A DNA stretch of 64,000 nt from Pseudozyma flocculosa PF-1 (Eukaryota > Basidiomycota > Ustilaginomycetes > Ustilaginales > Ustilaginaceae). Shown here one piece after another: positions 20,976 to 29,386 of this stretch (position 1 is its first letter; each line of letters begins with the position of its first letter). The stretch is from positions 602,817 through 666,816 of the forward strand of contig NW_006920874.1 of the NCBI RefSeq assembly GCF_000417875.1. The letters run 5' to 3'. The position numbers were made by a program, and so were the translations under genes. Under the pieces are notes generated by a model. It saw nothing but the letters and a program-made list of their open reading frames with translations, was not told the origin of the DNA and searched no databases.

Positions 20976-21382
20976 CTGCCTCTCTGCTCTTCTTTTCCTT
21001 GGCTTCCCCTTCAACCGACTCCTGTCTCCTCACCACCATCATCATCCTTTCCATCTCCTCCCCGCTTCGTGCTACTCGTGCAACGTTGCCCATCCTGGCG
21101 TCCATCAGCCCTCTCCGTACACTGCCGCATCTCTTGCGAGCATCCCGAGCCCCTTGCGCCCCCGCCCCTGCCATCGCTGCCATCCGGGCCTTTTCCTCGC
21201 CTGCCTCGCAGATCGACGCCAAGCTGTCTTCCCCGTCGCAGCCCTCTGCGTCGTCGTCGCTGCCCGCCTCTCGATCCTCTGCCGCCACTCGTCTCGGTCA
21301 GACGGCCACCCACCTCCTGTCATCCAGCAGCTCCTCTGCCTCCACCCCTTCCCGTGCTTTTACCACCACCGCCGCCAGCAAG
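20514..21382. other. GLR1 leader/promoter with AUG-less open frame
   Basis: 869 bases between the membrane-protein stop and the first GLR1 ATG. From 20840 onward the GLR1 frame is open for 181 codons yet contains no ATG. Its last 100 or so codons read like a mitochondrial presequence (SPLRTLPHLLRASRAP, later TPSRAFTTTAASK). It includes a 31-base CT run (20943-20973). See the finding on dual targeting. Confidence 0.5.
20943..20973 (+). repeat. (TC)n microsatellite
   Basis: About fifteen TC units in the GLR1 upstream region. Pyrimidine tracts of this kind are common just upstream of fungal transcription starts. Confidence 0.9.
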
Positions 21383-22957
21383 ATGCCTCCGGTCCCCAAG
21401 CCCACCTCCGACCACTATGACATGATCGTCATCGGTGGCGGCTCCGGCGCCATGGGCGTCAGCCGACGTGCCGCCTACTACGGCAAGAAGGTGTGCGTCA
21501 TCGAGGAGGACGGCCGCCTGGGAGGTACCTGCGTCAACGTCGGTTGCGTGCCCAAGAAGCTCATGTGGCACGCGGCCGACATCGCCGAGAAGCTCAAGGA
21601 GGCGCCCGAGTACGGCTTCGGCGACAGCGTCGACAAGCCCAAGGTGCCCGGCTTCGAGTGGAAGTACTTTGCCGAGAAGCGCGACGCCTACGTGCGCCGG
21701 CTCAACGGCATCTACGACCGCAACCTCGACAAGGACGGCGTCGAGTACATCAGCGGTCACGGCAAGCTGGTGGGCAAGAACGAGGTCGAGATCACGATGC
21801 GCGGCGAGGACGGCCAGATGAACGCCGGCACCCACCGCATCCGCGGCGACGCCATCGTCATCGCCACCGGCGGCCGCCCCGTCATCCCGAGCGACGACAA
21901 GATCCCCGGCGCCAGCCTCGGCATCAACTCGGACGGCTTCTTCGCGCTGCGCGAGCAGCCCAAGCGCGTCGTCGTCGTGGGCGCCGGCTACATTGCCGTC
22001 GAGCTCGCCGGCGTCTTCCACACGCTGGGCAGCGAGACGCACCTGCTGATCCGCCACGACAAGTTCCTGCGGCCGTTTGACCCCATCCTGCACGACACCA
22101 TCGCCGAGTACATGGACAAGACGGGCCTCCAGGTGCACAAGTCGACCAACATCACCAAGGTCAGCGGCGGCAACGGCAAGCCGCTCCAGATTGAGACGGA
22201 CAAGGGCGAGACGATCGAGGCCGACTGCCTGCTGTGGGCGATTGGCCGCCGGCCCAACACCGACAACCTGGGGCTCGAGGACGTGGGCGTCAAGACCGAC
22301 GAGGGCGGCAACATTGTCGTCGACAAGTACCAGGTCACCAACATCCCCAACATTTTCTCGATTGGCGATGTGCAGGGCAAGGCGCTGCTGACGCCCGTCG
22401 CCATCGCCGCGGGGCGCAAGCTGTCGAACCGCCTGTACGGCCACTCGGACCTCAAGGACGACCACATGGACTACGACAATATCCCTACGGTCATCTTCTC
22501 GCACCCGCCGTCGGGCACCGTCGGGCTGAGCGAGGAGGAGGCGTACAAGAAGTTTGGCAAGGACCAGGTGACGGTGCACCAGACCAAGTTTGTCGCCATG
22601 TACTACGGAATGCTCGAGCACAAGGCGCCGTCGGCGTACAAGCTGGTCGTGGGGCCGGGCGACAAGGTCGTCGGCCTGCATATTGTTGGCCTGGGCGTCG
22701 ACGAGATGCTGCAGGGTTTTGCGGTCGCCGTCAAGATGGGAGGTGAGCAGCCGCCGCGTCCTTCCCTCTTTCCCCTGATCGAATCGATGATGGCCGAGAA
22801 CGACGTTGCTGACCCTCGAAACCGTCCTTTGCCTTGCCTCGTCACGCCCTGTCTCGACGCTGCAGCCACGACGCGCGACTTTATCGAGACTTGCAACATC
22901 CACCCGGTCGCGGGCGAGGAGCTGACGAGCATGGTGTTCGACGGCAAGAAGCCCTGA
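21383..22957 (+). CDS. GLR1: Glutathione reductase
   Basis: NADPH-dependent flavoenzyme reducing glutathione disulfide, a homodimer of the class I pyridine nucleotide-disulfide oxidoreductases. Exon 1 is 21383..22742, the intron is 22743..22865 (GTGAGC...GCTGCAG), and exon 2 is 22866..22957; 483 residues, the normal cytosolic length. Visible: the FAD loop GGGSGAMG (near 16), the redox disulfide GGTCVNVGCVPKK (near 49), NADPH site GAGYIAVELAG (near 200), second FAD motif IFSIGDVQGKALLTPVAI, and the C-terminal interface HPVAGEEL carrying the catalytic His. Splicing converts KMGG... into KMGATTRDFIETCNIHP, the expected ending. The intron is 123 bases with no stop in frame, so a retained form would insert 41 residues beside the active-site interface. 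The ATG at 21383 gives the cytosolic form; an open, AUG-less upstream frame could supply a mitochondrial form. Confidence 0.93.
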   Translation: MPPVPKPTSDHYDMIVIGGGSGAMGVSRRAAYYGKKVCVIEEDGRLGGTCVNVGCVPKKLMWHAADIAEKLKEAPEYGFGDSVDKPKVPGFEWKYFAEKRDAYVRRLNGIYDRNLDKDGVEYISGHGKLVGKNEVEITMRGEDGQMNAGTHRIRGDAIVIATGGRPVIPSDDKIPGASLGINSDGFFALREQPKRVVVVGAGYIAVELAGVFHTLGSETHLLIRHDKFLRPFDPILHDTIAEYMDKTGLQVHKSTNITKVSGGNGKPLQIETDKGETIEADCLLWAIGRRPNTDNLGLEDVGVKTDEGGNIVVDKYQVTNIPNIFSIGDVQGKALLTPVAIAAGRKLSNRLYGHSDLKDDHMDYDNIPTVIFSHPPSGTVGLSEEEAYKKFGKDQVTVHQTKFVAMYYGMLEHKAPSAYKLVVGPGDKVVGLHIVGLGVDEMLQGFAVAVKMGGEQPPRPSLFPLIESMMAENDVADPRNRPLPCLVTPCLDAAATTRDFIETCNIHPVAGEELTSMVFDGKKP

Positions 22958-23703
22958 GACGGTGTCGATCGTCCGGGCTCATCTCTGCCCGGCTCAGCTC
23001 GATGTCGATCCGGTGGCCCCTCTGTCGCAATGTGTAACTTTGAATCTGTGCTCGGCACCAGGCTGGCGATGTGTCGACGAGGAGCGCGAGTGAGCCTGAC
23101 CAGGGTGGTCTCCGTGTGGCCGGCATCCAGTCGCCCAAAGTGGAGGTTTGAGCAGAAGCCGAAGGCGGCTTCGGATCCGAGTTGTTGTGTGCGGCAAACA
23201 TTTTTTTGAGAAAGCGAGAGCGGCGGGGGACGCGGGCACCGGGCACCGGGCGGTCGGGCGGACTGGCCGAGGAGAAAAATTTGAGAAGAAGCGGCGGCGG
23301 CGGCGGTGGTGAGCCCCCGACACGCCGACTGAGGACAGCTGATGGCGAGCAGGCCCTGCCTGTGCGTCTCGCTGCTCCACCCCTCACCCCTCCATCCTTC
23401 ACCCAAGCCGACACTACGCCTCTAGACTCCTCCTCCTCCTCCTTCTCCTTTCAACCCCTCCCCTTGTTCCGGACGTCGCGTCTCTGAAGAGCCATCGCCA
23501 GCGTGGCTGTGAGGATACCTGGGCCTCCTTGGACGACGCAACCGCCGCCGCTACACTCACTCCGAGCAGCAGCCTAGAGGTCGTCATCGACACTGGCCAC
23601 CTGGACCGGCCCGCAACGCCCCGGTCCTCGACCTCGACCTCCCCTCTGACCTGCTGTCTCCACTCGGCACCGCTGACACTTCGCCACGGACTATCCGCAC
23701 ACC
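22958..23703. other. RPA135 promoter region
   Basis: 746 bases after the GLR1 stop. No gene. It holds an A5T3 box (23275-23282) and CT-rich DNA from 23385 to 23470, typical of a transcription start region. Confidence 0.5.
23273..23284 (+). promoter_or_regulatory. RRPE-like AAAAATTT box upstream of RPA135
   Basis: The sequence AGAAAAATTTGA lies about 420 bases before the RPA135 ATG, between GC-rich stretches. It contains the exact core of the yeast rRNA-processing element. That it is functional is inference. Confidence 0.35.
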
Positions 23704-26700
23704 ATGGTCGACAACATGTCGTCGGCGAGCTCCTCGAGCTCCAGCTCGTCGTCCGACGGCCCCTCTACGCCTCCCAACGCCCACGCCGTGCTGCCCGGCT
23801 CCCTCAAGGCCGCCAGGGATGCCGCACACGCACCCATCGAGCCGTGGATGGAGCCCTACACCTTCCACACGCTCAAGACCCAGGATCGCTTCATCAACCC
23901 GCGCTCCGACGAGTTCCAGCAGCCCGAACTCACCGAGCTCGTCGCGCCGCTCCTCGAGGGCTTCAACTCGCTCTGGTCCGACGACCCGTCCATCGACCCG
24001 CCGTCATCGAGCAACGGATACAATGCCACCATCACCGAAGGCCTCGGTCTGGTCGAAAAGAGCGTCCGGAGATTGCCGACAAAGGTCCTCTTCGACCGCA
24101 GCTCCGAAGACGGCGGCCTCGGCAACCGGCTCGAGCTGCGCATCGACAGCGTCCAGCTCTCCAAACCCCACGTTGGCGACCGCGCAAAGGATGCCAGGGA
24201 GCGCAGGGTGTTTCCCTCGGAGTGCCGAGAGCGCCTCGTCACCTACCGCGGCAAGCTGGCCGCCAGGATCAGCTGGAGCGTCAACGGCGGGCCAGAGGAG
24301 AGCGAGCTGCGCGACCTGGGCATGCTCCCCATCATGGTCAAGTCGAACCGCTGCAACCTGCGCGGACTCAGCTCAAAGGAGCTCGTCCGACGCCACGAGG
24401 AGCCCAACGAGATGGGCGGCTACTTTATCATCAACGGAAACGAAAAGGTCATCCGCTACATCATCGTCAACCGCGCCAACTACGTCTCGGCCATCCAGAG
24501 AAACTCGTTCGCCAACCGCGGACCCGGCTACTCGACCATGGGTACCATGATCCGCTGCCAGCCCAAGGACTCGCTGCTCAGCATCACCAACACCGTCCAC
24601 TACCTCACCAGCGGCGGCATGACGATCCGCTTCGCGTGGAGGAAGCAGGAGTACATGATCCCCACCATCATGGTGCTCAAGGCGCTCGTCGACGCCACCG
24701 ACAAGGAGATCTTTGCGTCGCTGGTCCAGGGCGACTTTGACAACACGTTCCTGACGGACCGCGTCGAGCTGCTGCTGCGCAGCTTCAAGATGTACCAGCT
24801 CTGGACGGGCAAGCAGTGCCTCGAGTACATCGGCAGCAAGTTCCGCGTCGTCATGATGACGCCCGAGGACTGGACCGACGCCCAGGTCGGCAGCGAGGTC
24901 ATCAACCGCCTCATCCTCACCCACCTCGACACGCCGCGCGAAAAGTACCGCATGCTCATCTTTATGATGCAGAAGCTCTACGCCCTCCTCGCCGGCGACT
25001 GCGCCCCGGACAATGCCGACTCGCCGATGAACCACCAGATCCTGCTGCCCGGCCTCCTCTACGGCCAGATCATCACCGAGCAGATCGACGAGCTCGGCAA
25101 CAACATCCGCGCCCAGCTGGCGCGCGACGTCCAGCGCAAGGTCAAGGGCGCCAGCTTCTTTGACAACTCGTACATCCAAAAGTCGATCCAGAAGGTCAGC
25201 GCCGACATCGGAGGCCGGCTGCGCGCCTTCCTGGCGACGGGAACCATCACCTCGCCCTCGGGCCTCGACCTGCAGCAGACGGCGGGCTACACGGTCATGG
25301 CCGAGAAGCTCAACTTCTACCGATACCTCTCGCACTTCCGCAGCGTCCACCGTGGTTCCTTCTTCGCCGAGCTCAAGACGACCGACGTGCGGAAGCTGCT
25401 GCCCGAGGCGTGGGGCTTCCTCTGCCCCGTCCACACGCCCGACGGCTCGCCGTGTGGCCTGCTCAACCACTTCAGCCACAGCTGCCGCCTCATCACGCGC
25501 TTCCTCCCCGTCGACCGAATCACCGAGCTGCTCGTGTCGCTGGGCATGTCCGAGGTGTTTGCGCCGGGCGTCGACGCGCGCAAGCACGTCGTCGTCCAGC
25601 TCGACGGCACCGTCATCGGCTACGCCACGCCCTCGCTGGCCAGCCACATGGCGACGGCGCTGCGCATCTGGAAGACGGAAGGCGTCAACGACGTGCCGCT
25701 CGACCTCGAGATCGGCTTCGTGCCGACGAGCAAGGGCGGCCAGTTCCCCGGCCTCTACCTCTTCTCGGGCCGCTCGCGCATGATGCGCCCCGTGCGGCTG
25801 CTGCACAACGGCAAGATCGACATGGTCGGCTCGTTTGAGCAGGTCTACCTCGACATTGCGTGCACGCCCGACGAGATTGAGCCGGGCGTCACGACGCACG
25901 TCGAGATCTCGCCAACCAACATGCTCTCGGTCATTGCCAACCTGACGCCCTTTTCCAACATGAACCAGTCGCCGCGAAACGTGTACCAGTGCCAGATGGG
26001 CAAGCAGACGATGGGCACGCCCTCGACGGCCATGTCGCGCAGGATCGACAACAAGCTCTACCGCATCCAGTCGCCCCAGACGCCCGTCGTCCGGCCGGCG
26101 CTGCACAACAAGTACGGCTTCGACGAGTTCCCCAACGGCACCAACGCCATCGTCGCCGTCATCTCCTACACCGGCTACGACATGGAGGACGCCATGATCC
26201 TCAACAAGTCGGTCGCCGAGCGCGGCTTCGGCTACGGCACCGTGTACAAGTCCGAGGCCATCGACCTGCGCGAGAAGATGGGCTCCGGCGCCCGCAGCGG
26301 CTCGACGGTGCGCATCCGCTTCGGCTTCGGCCCAGACGTGCCGCCCAACAGCCGCGACCGCGAGCACATCGACGTCGACGGCCTGCCCTTTATCGGGTCC
26401 AAGGTGCGCGCCGGCGAGGCGTACGCGGCCTACTGGGACGAGACGACGATGCGGACCAAGTTCTGCCGCTTCAAGGGCGACGACTACGCCTACGTCGACA
26501 CGGTGCGCGTGCTGGGCAGCGACAACGGCGATCAGGAGCTGCAGAAGGTGCAGATCAGCTGGCGGATCACGCGGTACCCGGCCATTGGCGACAAGTTTTC
26601 CAGCCGGCACGGCCAGAAGGGTGTGTGCTCGCAGCGGTGGCCGGCCATCGACATGCCGTGGTCCGAGAGCGGGATGCAGCCGGATGTCATCATCAACCCG

Positions 26701-27716
26701 CACGCCTTCCCGTCGCGCATGACGATCGGCATGCTGGTCGAGAGCATGGCTGCCAAGGCCGGCGCCATGCACGGCATCAGCCAGGACTCGACGCCATTCA
26801 CCTACAGCGAGGACGACACGCCGATTGACTTTTTCGGCGAGCAGCTGCGCGCCGCCGGCTACAACCACGTCGGCAACGAGCCCATGTACTCGGGCAGCAC
26901 GGGCCAGGAGCTGCAGGCCGACATCTACCTCGGCGTCGTCTACTACCAGCGGCTGCGGCACATGGTCAACGACAAGTTCCAGGTGCGCACCACGGGACCC
27001 GTGCACCAGCTGACGCGGCAGCCCATCAAGGGCAGGAAGCGCGCCGGCGGTATCCGCTTCGGCGAGATGGAGCGCGATGCGCTCCTCGCCCACGGCACCT
27101 CGTTCATGCTCCAGGACCGCCTGATGAACTGCTCCGACTACAGCACCGCCTACGTGTGCCGGACGTGCGGCAGCCTCATCTCGATCGCCTTCGACACCGA
27201 GGGGCAGCTGTCCGCGGGCGGCGGCGACGGAAGTGGCGGCGGCGGTGGCGGCGGCTTTGGCTCCTCGTCGGCCAACCACGGCAATATCTACACGATCGAC
27301 GCCAAGTCGCAGCAGTCGGACGGCGGCGCGCCCGTGCGCGGGCCGAATGGCGAGTACTGCCGCGTGTGCAAGGTCGAGGACGACATCCGCCGCGAGAACG
27401 GTGAGGCGCCGCTGCAGGGCAAGAGGCGGCCCATTGGCGGCGCCGAGTCGACGTTCAAGGTGCCCAAGGACAGCGTCATCCGCACCATTGGCGGCGACCT
27501 CGATGTCATCGTGAGTGTCCGTCCCCGTTTCTTTGCTCCCCCAGTCGCACCGCGCTGCACCGCGTCTCTGGCCCTGTCAGCGCTCCCCCCGACCGGTAAA
27601 TTGACTAGCCTCGACTCTCCTTGTTTCTTCACCAGGCCGTACCGTACGTGCTCAAGTACCTCGTCGCCGAACTGGCAGCGATGGGCTTGAAGCTCTCGTT
27701 TGAGATTGGCGAGTAA
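23704..27716 (+). CDS. RPA135: RNA polymerase I second-largest subunit
   Basis: Catalytic-core subunit of nucleolar RNA polymerase I, which makes 35S pre-rRNA. Exon 1 is 23704..27510, the intron is 27511..27635 (GTGAGT...CACCAG), and exon 2 is 27636..27716; 1295 residues. The RPB2 domains occur in order: protrusion with IMVKSNRCNLRG and GGYFIINGNEK, lobe, fork (WGFLCPVHTPDGSPCGLLNH), external domains, and the hybrid-binding region with GYDMEDAMILNKS and GDKFSSRHGQKG (near 962). The clamp has TRQPIKGRKRAGGIRFGEMERD. Assignment to Pol I rather than II or III rests on GVCSQRWPAIDMPWSESGMQPD and the early part of the clamp. The zinc ribbon is C1152-x2-C1155 and C1219-x2-C1222 with an unusually long 63-residue Gly/Ser-rich loop. 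Exon 2 supplies the VPYVLKYLVAELAAMGLK anchor. Confidence 0.95.
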
Positions 27717-28313
27717 ACGTTCGAGTTTCGGCCCCTCCTGCATGTCTCTTCGTCCCCGCGCCTGCTCCTCCCCCTCTCCCATATCCCCTGCATTGTCGTA
27801 CCCACCTACCACCTTCCTTGCTCTTGCCCATCACTTGCCCCTCTCGGCCTTCCCGTTTCCCTCCGTCTGTAATTTCACGATAAGGTCGATTCGGTCATGT
27901 TGCAGTGGTCGTCGATGGTGTGTCCGTGATGGGCGGTGGAGAAGAAGCAGACATTTGCAGAGCTGCTGCGAGGATGTGGCGTGGTTAGGTTGAAGGCTGG
28001 ACGTCGTTGACTGGCTCGGGACGCGGGGCGAGGCGGCGAGGCGGCGAGGCGGCGAGGCGGGGTCCGCACGGAACGCCTCGGCCAAGTCCGAGCGGGTCCG
28101 CTCGTTTACTCGCTGCAGCAGCCCGAGCGAGCATTTCCCGTTAGGCGGGCGCCCGAAAGAAAGCAAGGAGGCAGGGCGGGGGCGGAGGGGTCCACGCACG
28201 AGCCTTGTCTTTTCCACACCGCTTCCTCACCCTCTCTCCACCACCACCCCACCACTTGCACCCACCATCAACGGCAACGGCGACGGCGACGGGCGCACCA
28301 GGACGGATAGAAG
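27717..28313. other. Intergenic, RPA135 / HIU hydrolase
   Basis: 597 bases, tandem genes. No gene seen. It includes four perfect copies of the 8-mer GGCGAGGC (28027-28058) and CT-rich DNA (28205-28255) just before the next gene. Confidence 0.5.
28027..28058 (+). repeat. 8-bp tandem repeat GGCGAGGC x4
   Basis: Four exact, adjacent copies in intergenic DNA. No known role. Confidence 0.85.
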
Positions 28314-29011
28314 ATGGGTTCACCGATAACGTGCCACGTGCTCGATGCCTCGCTGGGTAGACCGGCGAGCGGCATCACTGCCATCCTCTCGCGACTCTCG
28401 CACGACGGCCAGTCGGCTACCGTCATCTCGACCGGGTACGGTCCCCCAGTCCCATCCGTCTGCCCGGCTGCGCTCTCGCCTCCCTCCCTTGCCCTCGTCT
28501 TCTCGCACCTCGTCGTGGTTCCAGACTGACCCTCCAAACCCCTTCTTTCTTTCACCTTGCCGACGCTCCGATGCCGACATCGCACTACACGGGCACGACA
28601 CGATACGGTTAGCGAGACCAACCACGACGGTCGTATTCCCGCACTCGTCCCCGATTCGGCCAAGGAGGCGCTCCAGTGGTCCCAGGGCGGTACGTTTAGG
28701 ATCACATTCAGGACAAAGGAGTACTTTGACCGCACGGGTCGTCAGAGCTTTTACCCTTTCGTCGATGTGAGTCCCAGAGTCACGCCGCGCCACGCCCCTC
28801 GTCATGTCCTCCATCTTCGACCCTGGCTCAACGTCGGTCCCTCCGACCCCCCCCCCCCCCCCCTCCCCCCCCCTCTCCCCCCTACACCCCCACTTTTTCT
28901 CTCCCCGGGCGATGACAGGTCAACTTCACCATCCCCGCCAACCCGGAAGGCCACTACCACGTCCCCCTCCTCCTCTCGCCCTTCAGCTACACCACCTACC
29001 GCGGCTCTTAG
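28314..29011 (+). CDS. 5-hydroxyisourate hydrolase (transthyretin-like)
   Basis: Second enzyme of the urate oxidation route. It hydrolyses 5-hydroxyisourate to OHCU on the way to allantoin. Three exons: 28314..28435, 28613..28766 and 28919..29011; 122 residues, the usual length. The family motifs appear only after splicing: [17 protein letters not shown] at the N-terminus (catalytic His8), TNHDGRIP with catalytic Arg48 (codon 41 rebuilt across intron 1), and [18 protein letters not shown], where YRGS is the diagnostic C-terminus that separates the enzyme from true transthyretin. No N-terminal PTS2 or C-terminal PTS1 is visible, so a cytosolic location is likely. Intron 2 holds a long C-rich polypyrimidine stretch (17 C at 28847-28863). 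No uricase or OHCU decarboxylase gene lies in this window. It is convergent with the ligase gene. Confidence 0.92.
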
Positions 29012-29386
29012 GCCGCTACCGGCGCTGCACCCGCAGCAATCGAGGCCATGGCCGTACTGCGACCACTGCTGATCATCGACTCGATTTGGGGGGAGGCGGC
29101 GCTGTCGCACGCCCGCGGTACTGCTACAGGAAGGGCTATGGTTACAAGTTGGTTCGGAAATGATGAGATGGGTCTTGCTGCGACGCCGACTGATGACGCC
29201 TTCTCAATGCTGGTGATGCTGCGGATTGGCTTTGCCGCATGGCGCACCCGTACGCTGTTTGGTGACTGGTCCTGCCGAGCCTCGGTGACGGCGCGCTGGC
29301 GTGCGGCGCCTTTGCTTTCTCTTCTCGGCCCCTGTTTCCGGGCCGTCGCCCCCTCGGTCTCTTCTCCCTTCGACTGGTGCAGCGGC
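29012..29386. other. Convergent 3' flanks, HIU hydrolase / DNA ligase
   Basis: 375 bases between two stop codons. No gene seen; presumed to hold both 3' untranslated regions and polyadenylation sites. Confidence 0.5.

Noticed and set aside
24373..27279. 968-codon minus-strand frame inside RPA135
   Set aside because: A shadow of the plus-strand Pol I subunit, which has full domain order and a zinc ribbon.
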